Counted from the first letter of the stretch, positions 42,833 through 52,127 are shown. The stretch: DNA of 64,000 bases from an uncultured Lactobacillus sp. (GCA_937874695.1 CALNAJ010000017.1:86371-150370); one strand, 5' to 3'. Numbers and translations: made by a program. Notes: a model not told the origin generated them from the sequence alone.

Positions 42833-43744
42833 TTAAGCGTTAAAATTATCATTTTCCACATCGCGGATAAACGTGGCCAAATGGTCATAGTAGACCGGCG
42901 CATTATCAATCATGTGGTGATGACCACCCTCAGGCGTCGTAACGAAGCGAGAGTGGGGGATGAGTTCAGCCATCTTCTTACCAGTAGCGATTGGCATGGT
43001 TTCGTGTTCACCGAAAGTCAACAGGGTTGGGACCTTGATTTCCTTCAAGTGGTCACGGAAGTTCCATTCCTTCAGCTTGCCCTTGATGACGAATTCATTG
43101 TCACCTTGGAAGGCACCGTAAACGTCGGTGGCCATCGTGCTGATCAAGTGGGAGATGGCAGCGGGCTTCTTACGGTCCACGTAGCCGTCATTCAAGATGT
43201 CCACGTAACTCTGGTACTTAGGATCGTCGTAGTTACCATCGGCTTCGACCTGCTTCATGTAAGCAACTTGGTCGGCAGATAAGACCGTTTCCCGGATATG
43301 GTTGATGCTTTCAACGTATTCGTCGATGTTATCAACCATGGAGGAAATGATGGCACCCTTTAAGTGTTGACCATATTTAGCAGCGTACATTTGAACTAAT
43401 GCGCCACCCCATGATTGGCCAATCAAATAAAATTTGTCGATGCCTAATTTTTGCCGAACTTCTTCGACTTCATCCAGGAAGTAGTCGTAAGTCAGGTACT
43501 TCTTGGCCGTCTCAGGGTCGCTGTAGTCGGGTTGGTCGGAATACCAAGACCCAAGTTGGTCGTACATGTGGACCTGAACGTTCAGGCCTTGTGCGGCGAG
43601 TTGCTTGGCAGTGTCTTCCCAGTATTCGTGGTTGCCACCGGGGCCACCGTGAAGGGCGAGCAGGTGAATGTCACCAGTTCCTTGGGTGTTGGTCCAGAGG
43701 TGGTAGCCGTTGTCTAAGGTAATGATCGTAGTGCCTTGTTTCAT
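42833..43744 (-). CDS. Proline iminopeptidase family peptidase
   Basis: A 303-residue alpha/beta hydrolase: HGGPGGNHEYW near the oxyanion hole, nucleophile GQSWGG near residue 110, acid in FGEHETMP and catalytic His in GGHHHMID near the end. This is the S33 family (PepI/PIP), which releases N-terminal proline from peptides. GGGGGAA upstream fixes the ATG at 43744. It acts with PepX (44432) in degrading proline-rich peptides brought in by the OppA-type systems. Confidence 0.9.
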   Translation of the reverse strand: MKQGTTIITLDNGYHLWTNTQGTGDIHLLALHGGPGGNHEYWEDTAKQLAAQGLNVQVHMYDQLGSWYSDQPDYSDPETAKKYLTYDYFLDEVEEVRQKLGIDKFYLIGQSWGGALVQMYAAKYGQHLKGAIISSMVDNIDEYVESINHIRETVLSADQVAYMKQVEADGNYDDPKYQSYVDILNDGYVDRKKPAAISHLISTMATDVYGAFQGDNEFVIKGKLKEWNFRDHLKEIKVPTLLTFGEHETMPIATGKKMAELIPHSRFVTTPEGGHHHMIDNAPVYYDHLATFIRDVENDNFNA

Positions 43745-43803
43745 GAGTAATTCCCCCGTTTCTAATGAGTTATCCATCGTACTGGTCTTGACGTTCTAAC
43801 AGT

Positions 43804-43986
43804 GCCTTCGGACCGGTGAAAATGGACCGTGGCGCTGAGGGCGGACGCCGAAAGCCGAAGAACGGTCTTTCGGCTTGGCTTCGAGCCTCTAAGAAGCGAG
43901 TCTCAAAGCCACCGATTCTCTAACCGGCAAATTCAGCCGACAAGAGAATCCCCACAGCTGAGTCCATTTTCACCGGCCCTACGGCT
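43804..43986 (-). repeat. Cloverleaf repeat, subfamily B, copy 4
   Basis: GCCTTCGGACCGGTGAAAATGGACC at the left pairs with GTCCATTTTCACCGG near the right. Inner hairpins: GCCGAAAGCCG with CGGTCTTTCGGC, GGCTTCGAGCCTC with GAGTCTCAAAGCC, and GATTCTCTAACCGG with CCGACAAGAGAATC. It lies 60 bases upstream of the iminopeptidase start. Confidence 0.8.
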
Positions 43987-44233
43987 AGTTTGTGTAGACC
44001 ACCACTAACTGTGGTCAGTTAGCCATGGTCTGACCAGTAACGAACAGATATGTTAATTAATAGTTTATCACTGTACATGTAAATTCGAAACCAAAGATAA
44101 TTGACTTGTCGTAGAGAATAAACGGTGAAGTCATGGTTAATTTTGACTGGTTTTGTGACGAATCATCTGGATGATTGGCAGTAAACAAGATAGAGGCCCA
44201 GCCAGTTCAGAAGTAAACGTGAGGTTAGCCGTG
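43987..44233. other. Gap between two cloverleaf repeats; hairpins only
   Basis: About 250 bases with no gene. CTAACTGTGGTCAGTTAG (44015) is a perfect 6-bp hairpin. No promoter is obvious. Confidence 0.35.
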
Positions 44234-44412
44234 AGCCGGAGAGGGGCAGGGGGATACGCAGTGACAAGCTAGTTTGGTGAGGTACTTTCTCACCTTACTA
44301 GCTGGGACGGTATGAAGACTCGTGGTTTTGACGAGGCTTCGTACCGCCGTCAGAGACCGTACTTTGGCTCTGACGGTTGCCCCACAGCGTAGCCTCCTGG
44401 CCATCGCAGGCG
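44234..44412 (+). repeat. Cloverleaf repeat, divergent subfamily A copy
   Basis: Ends are A-like (AGCCGGAGAGGGGCAGG, CTGGCCATCGCAGGCG) but all three hairpins are rewritten and fully paired: AGCTAGTTTGGTGAG with CTCACCTTACTAGCT, CGGTATGAAGACTCGT with ACGAGGCTTCGTACCG, and CCGTCAGAG with CTCTGACGG. It lies 20 bases past the pepX stop. Confidence 0.82.
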
Positions 44413-44431
44413 GTAAGGCGCTGCACCGCAA

Positions 44432-46879
44432 TTACTTCTCGACGAAGGGGACGGTTAGGGAAGAAGCGCCCAATTGAATCGAGTACTGCAAGTCCTGGTT
44501 CCCACGGACGGTCATGCCAAAGTCGGTCGCGTAGATGACTAGTCCCAGTTGGTGTCCCGCCAACAACCGGTAGTGCGTTGGTTGTAAGGTTACAGATAAA
44601 TCGTAGAACTGGTTTGGCTTCAACTCGTCCACGTGGTAGGCATTCGTCCGGTTTTGCAGGTTGCGGTGACCCTTCGTGATCATCTTCCATGGCGTTGATT
44701 TAGTCGTCTGGAATTCACGCAGGTTATCTTCGCGCCAACGGTAACCCTCATCGAGGCTGACCCGCAGTGGCATTGGACTCACACCGAGGCGCTTCGCATC
44801 GCCGTAATCCACAATCTGGAAACTTAACATCCCAACTGGTTGGTTGACGGCGACTTGGAGCTTCACGGTTGGCTTGCCATCCAAGACCAGGTCGTCCTTT
44901 AAGACGGCAGACTTGAAGATCAAACGGTGGCCGAACATGTCATTGTGCTTGTCACCGAGGAGGTCTTTCTGCCAAGCATCGATGTCCTTGGTGTAGCCCT
45001 GGTATTGGGCAACGGGGAGTTGATCGTTGAAGCTGGTGGCAAATTCCATTGGTTCATGGGTTGCCTCATCGACCAGTTCATCGTGTTGGAGATTGAAGAC
45101 CTGAGTCGGATTACTTGGGGCGTCCCAGTCGTCTGTGGCGTGCCAAGTTTCTGGGGTAACGTTGTCTTGGATAATCACATTTGGCAATAACGTTTCCGCC
45201 TGGTTGTCGACGCCGAGCAACTCGTGGGTCAACCAGAGATTGACGATGTCCGTGTAGTCGATGGACCGGAAGGCATTGATGTAAATGTGTTGGCCTTGGT
45301 GGAGAATCAGCTTCTTCGTGACAGGTAAATCACGAACGGCATTCCACAGATTGTTGACGTTTCGTGGCTTGACGTTCCAGTCGTTTAGTCCGTGGACGAG
45401 GAGGAGATCCGCCTTGATATTCTTGGCGTTCTTCAGATAGTTGCGGGCGTCCCAGTAAGTACTGTAATTGCCGGTCTTACGATCCTGACCGTGGGTAATG
45501 GCAGCGAGGTCGGCTTGCCACTTGGCCTGAATCCGGTGGTAGTCGCCGGCCTTGAGCTGCCGACTAAAGGTTTCTTCGGCCAGGACGTCGGTGTCCTCAC
45601 CAGGGAAGCCACCGGGCGCGATGACCAGACCGCCGTCACGGTAGTAGTCGTACCAGTTGGAAATGGCGGCTTCGGAAATGACCGTCTTGAGGCCTTCGAC
45701 ACCGGTAGTCGCGGCGGCCGTGGCCAGTGTTCCCAGGTAGGAACGACCGGTCATGGCAACGGCGTGATTACTCCACCAGGCAGGGATGGCTTGGGTGGCG
45801 GCACGACTGGTGAAGGCCGTACGGTTCCCGGCCAGCCATTCGATGATGGCAATGGTCGAAGTCGTTTCCTCGGGGTCGCCAGTGGTACGGACGCCATCGG
45901 AATCCAACGTCCCGATACCGGCGGCATAAACGACCGCGAAGCCCCGGGCTAGGAAGTAATCATTTAGCGTGTAGGATTGTTCGCGCGCAAAGGTTTCTTC
46001 GGCGGTCTTGGTCGTCGCTGTCACGGGCCGGGGGTCGGGAATCGGCGTGGTGTCGGGCTGAGCGGTGACATCGGCTAACGTCAGGTCGTTAGGTTGCTTA
46101 GGTTCCAAGGGAACGTTGACGTTATGCATCATTTGGTCGCCGGCCTCGTCGTTAGTCCCTTGGTTGTAGGGGCTTGCGGTGTAAAGGACGGGGACCTTGA
46201 GGCCAGTTTCCGTTTCGGCTGGTCGAATGACCTCAGCCTTCAGCAGGTCGCGTTGACCGTCGTGGTCGGTATCCTGGGGACTTTCGACGTAGACGACCTC
46301 ACGAATCAAACGAGTTGTATCGAAAACGGCCTGGGATTTTCCGTTGAAGATCAGGGGCTTTTCCACGCTGGCATCGTGTACCAGTGGGGCAAAGTAGCCG
46401 TGGGTCGTCAAATGGTCGAGGAAGGTCTGCCCCGTCTTGGTGTGCGTCGTAAGCAGTATGTACCAGGCTTGCTTCAGTTCGGCGAGAGTAAAGTCATTGC
46501 CGGCATGGTCGGCAACAGGCAGTTGAATCTTAGCCATTGCGGCCAATGGATCGGCCAGCTTAAAGTCCAAGTCGGGCGTGAAACCGAGCCGTTGTAGGGC
46601 CAGGTTGTAGAAGCCAGTGACCGAGACCGTCTCATGCTGGGTCAAAAAGGCCAGCCCATCGAGATCTGGTGTTGCCATTAAGTTACTGAGCTGTTGGTCG
46701 ACCACGTTAGCCGTGGTGTATTCTGGCCAACTCTTATCGTAGAAATCCCGCAGTAAAGCACTAGGACTGGTCAACTGTTGATTAGCAGCGGTTAAGAAAT
46801 GAATCTGTTCCAGCTCGCGCAGGGCATCGGCCGGCTGCGTGGGACGAATAGCAAATTGTTGATTACGCAAATTGATCAC
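44432..46879 (-). CDS. pepX: Xaa-Pro dipeptidyl-peptidase PepX
   Basis: An 815-residue serine peptidase of the S15 family with the lactobacillar N-terminal domain, GRSYLGT (nucleophile Ser near residue 378), LLVHGLNDWNVK (acid Asp) and a LHQGQHIY His near 530, and the C-terminal jelly-roll. It removes Xaa-Pro dipeptides and is a key enzyme of casein and proline-peptide use. Length is as expected. Flanked on both sides by inward-pointing cloverleaf repeats (44234 and 46947). Confidence 0.95.
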   Translation of the reverse strand: MINLRNQQFAIRPTQPADALRELEQIHFLTAANQQLTSPSALLRDFYDKSWPEYTTANVVDQQLSNLMATPDLDGLAFLTQHETVSVTGFYNLALQRLGFTPDLDFKLADPLAAMAKIQLPVADHAGNDFTLAELKQAWYILLTTHTKTGQTFLDHLTTHGYFAPLVHDASVEKPLIFNGKSQAVFDTTRLIREVVYVESPQDTDHDGQRDLLKAEVIRPAETETGLKVPVLYTASPYNQGTNDEAGDQMMHNVNVPLEPKQPNDLTLADVTAQPDTTPIPDPRPVTATTKTAEETFAREQSYTLNDYFLARGFAVVYAAGIGTLDSDGVRTTGDPEETTSTIAIIEWLAGNRTAFTSRAATQAIPAWWSNHAVAMTGRSYLGTLATAAATTGVEGLKTVISEAAISNWYDYYRDGGLVIAPGGFPGEDTDVLAEETFSRQLKAGDYHRIQAKWQADLAAITHGQDRKTGNYSTYWDARNYLKNAKNIKADLLLVHGLNDWNVKPRNVNNLWNAVRDLPVTKKLILHQGQHIYINAFRSIDYTDIVNLWLTHELLGVDNQAETLLPNVIIQDNVTPETWHATDDWDAPSNPTQVFNLQHDELVDEATHEPMEFATSFNDQLPVAQYQGYTKDIDAWQKDLLGDKHNDMFGHRLIFKSAVLKDDLVLDGKPTVKLQVAVNQPVGMLSFQIVDYGDAKRLGVSPMPLRVSLDEGYRWREDNLREFQTTKSTPWKMITKGHRNLQNRTNAYHVDELKPNQFYDLSVTLQPTHYRLLAGHQLGLVIYATDFGMTVRGNQDLQYSIQLGASSLTVPFVEK

Positions 46880-46946
46880 CTTCCTGAATAAATTAAAGGG
46901 TCATGGTTTAAGCTTACTTAGCTGACGTGACGGGTTAAAATTTATC

Positions 46947-47140
46947 GCCTTCGCCTGCCAGAAATTGCGCCTGCCATGGGGACCGCCTGCAGCCTGAGAA
47001 GCGGGCTTCCGGCTCGGTTTGAAACCTCGCGAAGTGCATGCGAATTTTCAAACGCGTCCCGCACTGTAAGGCCGGGAAGAAGCAAACGCTCGTCCTAACA
47101 CTGCCGTCACGGCTGGCTACATCCCTGGCCGTCTGCGGCT
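46947..47140 (-). repeat. Cloverleaf repeat, subfamily A, copy 4
   Basis: GCCTTCGCCTGCCAG at the left and CCCTGGCCGTCTGCGGC at the right. Inner hairpins: TTTGAAACCTCGCG with GCGAATTTTCAAA and GCACTGTAAGGC with GTCCTAACACTGC, with mismatches. It lies 68 bases upstream of the pepX start. Confidence 0.78.
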
Positions 47141-47167
47141 AAGTTGATTTTTAGCCGTAAACATTAG

Positions 47168-47199
47168 CTTTAAAATCAAGACAGTTTGATTTTAAAGCG
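47168..47199. repeat. 13-bp perfect inverted repeat
   Basis: GCTTTAAAATCAA and TTGATTTTAAAGC are separated by six bases, in the gap between an A and a B repeat. No T tract follows; operator or cruciform. Confidence 0.45.
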
Positions 47200-47331
47200 A
47201 TACGCGATGACTTTATTCGTTAGATAATCACAGTCGGCTAAGTAGGGGGTTGAAAAATGTAGAAGTAAAAAAACAAAAAATGAAATGTTCAAACAGCTGT
47301 CGACCGATAAAGTACCAAGAGAACCAGTGTA

Positions 47332-47510
47332 AGCCGTGAGGACGGTGTAAATCGGCTCAGCCGTGGGAATTCACTTAGCGGTTTACCGCTTAGAGAATTG
47401 GTACTGGTGAAACTCGATTTGTAAAGGTTCACCAGTAAGTTCGGAGACCGCTCTGTGGCTCCGGACGTCCGCCCACCGCGTCCCGGCCGATTTACACCGT
47501 CCGGTAAGGC
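47332..47510 (+). repeat. Cloverleaf repeat, subfamily B, copy 5
   Basis: The outer stem GGACGGTGTAAATCGGC pairs with GCCGATTTACACCGTCC, an exact complement. Inner hairpins: AATTCACTTAGCGG with CCGCTTAGAGAATT, ACTGGTGAAACTCG with AAGGTTCACCAGT, and GTTCGGAGACC with GGCTCCGGAC. It ends 16 bases from the permease stop. Confidence 0.82.
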
Positions 47511-47525
47511 AACCGACAACACGAG

Positions 47526-48926
47526 TTATTTTGGCATTTCGTCGTTGAGGCGGCTGTGCCGGAGGCCGTAGGTGAAGTAGATCACCAGTCCCAGCGCAAA
47601 CCAGATCGACGAGGCAATCCAAGTTTCAGCCGGCAGTTGGAGCATCATGCCAAAGCATAACAGACCGGACACGATTGGCAGAACTGGATACCAGGGCACC
47701 TTGAAGCCAGAATTTTCTGGGAGTTCCTTGATGTGGCGCAGACGGATAATCCCAAAGGAAACGAAGAGAAAGGCCACTAACGTCCCGATGTTAACCAGGT
47801 TGGTCAGTTGCGCTAAGGGAACGAAGCCCCCCAGTAAGGCGATAACCACGGTGATAACGGCCAGACTATTCTTAGGGGTCCCGTTGGATTCGTCGATCTT
47901 GCCCAGAAATTTTGGCAACAGACCATCGCGACCAATCGAGTAGATCAGCCGAGAAGAACTGTAAATCATGGTGACCATCATGGTAAACATCCCCGCCAGA
48001 GCTCCCAACGAGATGATGCCGGATGTCCAGTTCTGATGGACCAACGTGAGCGCAAAGGCCACGGGATCGGCCACGTTCAGCTTGGTGTAGTGAACCATCC
48101 CCGTGAGGACGACCGCGACCAGCATGTAGAGAACCGAGGCAACAATCAGGGTCCCAATGATCCCAATTGGCATGTTCTTCTTGGGATTCTTCACTTCGGC
48201 AGCCGAGGCGGAGACCACGTCAAAGCCCAGGTAGGCGAAGAAGACGGTCGAGGCACCTCGTAGAATCCCTTTACTCCCAAATGGCGCGAAGGGTTGCCAG
48301 TTGCTTGGCTTCACGTAAAACATCCCCACCAGGACGAATAAAATAATGATGGCAATTTTGACGATGACGATGGCGTTGTTAATTCGCATCGACTCGCGCA
48401 TGCCCCGGTTGAGTAGCCAACTGATCAGCAGGACGACCAGGATAGCCACGATGTTCCCGTACGTGCCGTGTGCGGGATCGTAAGGCCCCGTGACGGCCGT
48501 GGGGAGGGACAGGTGGAAGCCGGCCAGAAACGAGTTAAAATAGGCCCCAAAGGAATTAGCTACGGCGGCGACCGCCAAGACGTATTCCAAGATCAAGGCC
48601 CACCCGAGGACCCAGCCGATGATTTCGCCAAACACCAGGTTACCATAAGAGTAGGCAGACCCAGCGACTGGCAAAACGGAGGCGAATTCGGCGTAGCACA
48701 TGGCCGCTGTCGAACAGACAATGGCCGCTAGCAGGAAGGATAAAACGATGCCGGGCCCGCTGTATTGCGCGGCGATGGTTCCGGGGAGAATAAAGATCCC
48801 AGTTCCGATGACGGCACCGATGCCCAGTGACATCAGATCTTTTGCCGACATGGTCTTGGCAAAATGCTGGTCACTTTTTAAATAATTATCTAAGCGTTCG
48901 CGGCGGAATATTCGCGAAATACCCAT
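47526..48926 (-). CDS. APC-superfamily permease, cationic amino acid type
   Basis: A 466-residue protein with about 12 hydrophobic segments. IGAVIGTGIFILPGT in helix 1, PVAGSAYSYG, and AYLGFDVVSASAAEVKNPKKNMP near 230 place it in the CAT/YfnA group, which exchanges or imports amino acids (often basic or branched). AAGGAGGC precedes the ATG and a strong promoter lies about 35 bases upstream; that leader is too short for a riboswitch. Confidence 0.9.
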   Translation of the reverse strand: MGISRIFRRERLDNYLKSDQHFAKTMSAKDLMSLGIGAVIGTGIFILPGTIAAQYSGPGIVLSFLLAAIVCSTAAMCYAEFASVLPVAGSAYSYGNLVFGEIIGWVLGWALILEYVLAVAAVANSFGAYFNSFLAGFHLSLPTAVTGPYDPAHGTYGNIVAILVVLLISWLLNRGMRESMRINNAIVIVKIAIIILFVLVGMFYVKPSNWQPFAPFGSKGILRGASTVFFAYLGFDVVSASAAEVKNPKKNMPIGIIGTLIVASVLYMLVAVVLTGMVHYTKLNVADPVAFALTLVHQNWTSGIISLGALAGMFTMMVTMIYSSSRLIYSIGRDGLLPKFLGKIDESNGTPKNSLAVITVVIALLGGFVPLAQLTNLVNIGTLVAFLFVSFGIIRLRHIKELPENSGFKVPWYPVLPIVSGLLCFGMMLQLPAETWIASSIWFALGLVIYFTYGLRHSRLNDEMPK

Positions 48927-48960
48927 AAAAAGCCTCCTTAATAATGATGATATCTCGGAT

Positions 48961-48990
48961 AGTGTACCCTAGACTTAAATTAAAAGTCAA
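48961..48990 (-). promoter_or_regulatory. Promoter of the cationic amino acid permease
   Basis: On the minus strand TTGACT and TACACT are separated by 18 bases, 35 bases before the start codon. Confidence 0.75.
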
Positions 48991-48991
48991 T

Positions 48992-49391
48992 GAGAGTTGG
49001 CAAGAGTTTTCCCAAAACCCGATTAAAAAATCCCCACAACTTCGGTTTTCGATATAAAATAGAACAGATATGGTCACAACAGATTTGGCAAGGACTCGCG
49101 ATTAGGGAAACAGGTTGGAGACAAAATGACCGGTTGAAAGGCCGGAGCTATGCCGTTTCGAGTGGATAGGTCCGCATAAACTCACTAGAATCAAGCGGCA
49201 GAAGCAGCCGTGAATTACGCGCAATGAGTCAGGTAAAATAGTAATCATCTTTTTTTCTGACAAAATCCCCAAATCAAAAGCAGTTCGTGGTATGGTTAAC
49301 TTTCATTTATATACGAATAAAGCTAGCGTTAGCTAAAGCGGGTATAGCGAAATAAGGGTGAGGCAGACTTGTGGTTGGTTAGCTGTCTGTC
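48992..49391. other. 400-base gap; no gene recognised
   Basis: No open frame with a ribosome site. A run of T at 49252-49258 lacks a hairpin. Only an unexplained GTCAG...CTGAC pair (49229-49262) was noted. Confidence 0.35.
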
Positions 49392-49574
49392 AGCCGCAGG
49401 GACGGTGAAAATGAACGCCACTGTGGGAATTCTCTTAGCGTTGGGTTGTGACGCTTAGAGAATTGGTAGCTTTAAGACTCGTTTCTTAGAGGCTTGAAGC
49501 TAAGCTGGGAGACCGCTTTGTGGCTCCCGGCGTCCGCCCTCAGTGGTCCAGTTCATTTTCACCGTCCTGGAGGC
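49392..49574 (+). repeat. Cloverleaf repeat, subfamily B, copy 6
   Basis: GGACGGTGAAAATGAAC pairs exactly with GTTCATTTTCACCGTCC. Inner hairpins: AATTCTCTTAGCG with CGCTTAGAGAATT, AGCTTTAAGACTC with GAGGCTTGAAGCT, and GGGAGACC with GGCTCCC. It lies 65 bases before the Nudix start. Confidence 0.85.
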
Positions 49575-49639
49575 GCTGCAAAGGACCCTAACCAGCCACC
49601 AAATGGTTGTGAAGAAGTGAAAGAGGAGGCAATTTCATC

Positions 49640-50065
49640 ATGATTACCGAAAATGCAAGTGGCGCCGTCGTATACCGTCTCGTCGACGACCAGCCACAAT
49701 ACTTATTATTAAAGAGTGCCACCAGCAACTTCTGGGGATTCCCCAAGGGTCACGTGGAAGGCAACGAAACCGACATTGAAACGGCCGTTCGCGAAATTCG
49801 CGAGGAAACTAGTTTGAATGTGACGGTCGACCCTACGTTCCACGCCGACCTGGATTACGACATGAAGAACGGGCACCACAAGCACGTGGTTCTTTATACG
49901 TCACAGGTACCAGCTGATGTCACGATTCACCGGCAAGTTGAAGAAATCAGCGAATTCGGCTGGTTTGACTTTGCGACGGCGCATGAACGCCTGAGCTATC
50001 CGAACCTGCAGGACTTAATGACGCAGGCCAACGCCTTCTTAACGGGGGACCGGCATGTCAAATAA
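49640..50065 (+). CDS. Nudix hydrolase, diadenosine tetraphosphatase type
   Basis: A 141-residue Nudix protein. The box runs from GHVEGNETD to REIREETSL near residues 32-56, with the Glu residues that bind Mg; the closing GU pair is SL. The opening SGAVVYRLVDDQPQYLLLKS is typical of bacterial Ap4A hydrolases. It hydrolyses nucleoside polyphosphates. The next gene starts 11 bases before its end, so the two are translationally coupled. Confidence 0.88.
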   Translation: MITENASGAVVYRLVDDQPQYLLLKSATSNFWGFPKGHVEGNETDIETAVREIREETSLNVTVDPTFHADLDYDMKNGHHKHVVLYTSQVPADVTIHRQVEEISEFGWFDFATAHERLSYPNLQDLMTQANAFLTGDRHVK

Positions 50066-50615
50066 AGTATTGGTCATCACCGGGGCAACCGGGACCGGCA
50101 AGACCACCGTTCAGGATTATCTGGTCGATGAGTATCCGGTGACTAAAGTGATTACGCACACGACCCGGCCGCCACGTCAGGGTGAAGTCAACGGTCGCGA
50201 CTACTATTTCGAGACTGACGAGACTTTTCCAAAGAATCATTACCTGGAGTCTGTCTTCTATTCTGGCTTCCATTACGGATCTTCTCGCGAAGGCCTGAAA
50301 GCAGGCTTCGAACGGGCACCTTTTGTGGCCATCGTTTTGGACAGCAAGGGCGCCATTACCTATGCGCAGGAGCTGGGAGACGAGGCCGTTGTGATTTTTC
50401 TGACGGTCAGTCAGCCGGACGAGCTGCTTACGCGGGTGACGCAGCGCGGAGATGACCGGACCATGCTCAAACAGCGGTTCGCAAGTCCCGAGTATCGCCG
50501 TGACCTGACCATGCCACTAGCGCTGCGGGGCAAGGCGATTCAGCTGAATAATGATAATTGGCAACAGACCCAGATTAAGCTAGATCACCTGATGAAACGC
50601 TTACAGGCAGAATAA
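50055..50615 (+). CDS. Guanylate kinase-like protein
   Basis: A 186-residue P-loop kinase: GATGTGKTT near residues 10-18, TTRPPRQGEVNGRDYYF near 38 (GMP-binding region of guanylate kinases) and YRRDL near 155. It is shorter than the housekeeping enzyme by about 15-20 residues and sits with a Nudix gene, so it is probably an accessory guanylate kinase-like protein. Overlaps the Nudix gene by 11 bases. Confidence 0.8.
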   Translation: MSNKVLVITGATGTGKTTVQDYLVDEYPVTKVITHTTRPPRQGEVNGRDYYFETDETFPKNHYLESVFYSGFHYGSSREGLKAGFERAPFVAIVLDSKGAITYAQELGDEAVVIFLTVSQPDELLTRVTQRGDDRTMLKQRFASPEYRRDLTMPLALRGKAIQLNNDNWQQTQIKLDHLMKRLQAE

Positions 50616-50630
50616 GCGGCGTCTTGGTTG

Positions 50631-50656
50631 AGTTTCGCTTAAAAATGTGCGAAACT
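50631..50656. promoter_or_regulatory. 8-bp perfect inverted repeat upstream of the Fur-family gene
   Basis: AGTTTCGC and GCGAAACT are separated by ten bases, about 45 bases before the start. Operator candidate for autoregulation. Confidence 0.45.
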
Positions 50657-50699
50657 TACTAGGAATTCGGACTAAATTTTTAAGAGGAGGCCGCCCATC

Positions 50700-51167
50700 A
50701 TGGCAGATACGTTGAACGCCGCTGTGGCGATTTTAAGAAAGAATAAATTCAAGTTAACCAAGCAGCGTCACGCGTTGTTGGAGTTCCTGTTGACCAATCA
50801 GGGTCATTATACGGATGTGGTGACCGTTGACGCTTACATGCGGACCGAATTTCCGGGGATGAGTCATAACACCGTCTACCGGAATCTGAAGGAATTCGAA
50901 GAGGTCGGGATCGTTGAACAGAACACGGAGCAGGAACGCACGCGGGTGAAGTACCAGTGTGACTTCCATCACCAACACCATCACCACTTCATTTGTCAGA
51001 ACTGTGGGAAGGTCACCGAGCTACAAATGTGCCCGATGGACTTCTTCACGGACCAATTGCCGGGCTACGACATCACGGGGCACAGCTTTGAACTCTATGG
51101 TATCTGTGCGGAGTGCAAGGCAGCCGGCGTGGTTGCGGCACCCCAAAAGACGTTGGTCAATAACTAA
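50700..51167 (+). CDS. Fur-family metalloregulator (Fur/Zur/PerR type)
   Basis: A 155-residue protein: winged helix with MSHNTVYRNLKEFEEVGIV near residue 55, a histidine cluster (DFHHQHHHH) near 90, and two CxxC pairs (CQNC near 100, CAEC near 137) for structural zinc. The regulatory metal cannot be assigned by eye. AAGAGGAGG precedes the ATG. No metal transporter is adjacent; TerC (21794) is the only related gene in the window. Confidence 0.88.
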   Translation: MADTLNAAVAILRKNKFKLTKQRHALLEFLLTNQGHYTDVVTVDAYMRTEFPGMSHNTVYRNLKEFEEVGIVEQNTEQERTRVKYQCDFHHQHHHHFICQNCGKVTELQMCPMDFFTDQLPGYDITGHSFELYGICAECKAAGVVAAPQKTLVNN

Positions 51168-51276
51168 TTGTTAACAGTTGGCCGCTTGCGGCGGAGATGC
51201 ATCTCAATTTAATCGACTTCGTCGGCGATGTATCAGAGGGGCCAGAGACCGGATAGCCGGTTTTAAAACTCGTTTA

Positions 51277-51467
51277 AGCCGGAGGAGGCCAGGGATGCAG
51301 CCGGCTGTGACGGCGCTGTTAGACCGGGGCGCTTCTTCCCGGCCTTACAGCGTGGGACGTGTTTGGAAACTCGCGTGAACTTTGCGAGGTTTCAAACCGA
51401 GCTGGAAGCCAGCACTTTGGCTGTAGGTGGTCCCCACAGCAGGCGGAATCCCTGGCAGCCGCAGGCG
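51277..51467 (+). repeat. Cloverleaf repeat, subfamily A, copy 5
   Basis: AGCCGGAGGAGGCCAGGGAT to ATCCCTGGCAGCCGCAGGCG. Hairpins: CGCTGTTAGACCGGG with CCCGGCCTTACAGCG, GTTTGGAAACTCGCG with GCGAGGTTTCAAAC, and GCTGGAAGCCAGC with TTTGGCTGTAGG. A B-like scrap (GCCGGTTTTAAAACTCG) precedes it at 51256. Confidence 0.82.
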
Positions 51468-51579
51468 AAGGTAAGCACCGTTTAAAACCATAGGAAAAAT
51501 TAAAAGAAATTTGAGAAATTTTTGAACTTAACGTGGGATAATAAGAACCATTGAGTTAATTCAGAAGGAGGAATGTAGC

Positions 51580-52107
51580 ATGGCGTACCGGACACCACCC
51601 TTTATTACGCCGTTTGCCATCGTTTCAATGGCACTTGCGCTCGGCGCGACCAACGTGGTCACTAATTCCGTGACGAAGACCAATGAAGGGGCTTCACGGA
51701 CGTCGACGAGTTCATCGCTAGTCGTCAACCAGTCGAATGATTCTAAGAAGAAGGCTAGTGACGACAGCAAGAAGAAGGCCTCCGATTCTTCCAAGAAGGA
51801 TAGTAGCGACTCGTCTAGCAAGGATAGTAGTAGCAGTAGTAGTTCCTCAACGGATACGGCAAGTTCTTCAGCAAATTCCACATCCGAGGCTAACACGAAC
51901 AACGGCACGACTACTGGTACGACCGGTAGTACGGGGACGACTTCTAAGAAAAAGACATCATCTAGCACGACGAGTTCAGCAACAACTGATAATGGCAATA
52001 CTGCCAGTGATGATACGACGACCAGCAATGGCACCACGGATAATAGTGGAACGGATACGTATAGTCACGCTAACAATACGACTGACACCAACGATACGGG
52101 TCAATAA
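51580..52107 (+). CDS. Ser/Thr-rich low-complexity exported protein
   Basis: A 175-residue protein with an N-terminal hydrophobic segment (residues ~8-28), then about 140 residues almost entirely of Ser, Thr, Asp, Lys and Asn, including runs of AGT/AGC codons. There is no sortase motif or domain. It is likely an extracytoplasmic stalk. GAAGGAGGA sets the start; 20 bases separate it from the next gene, so the two form an operon. Confidence 0.7.
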   Translation: MAYRTPPFITPFAIVSMALALGATNVVTNSVTKTNEGASRTSTSSSLVVNQSNDSKKKASDDSKKKASDSSKKDSSDSSSKDSSSSSSSSTDTASSSANSTSEANTNNGTTTGTTGSTGTTSKKKTSSSTTSSATTDNGNTASDDTTTSNGTTDNSGTDTYSHANNTTDTNDTGQ

Positions 52108-52127
52108 CGAAGAGAGGGGGACCGACA

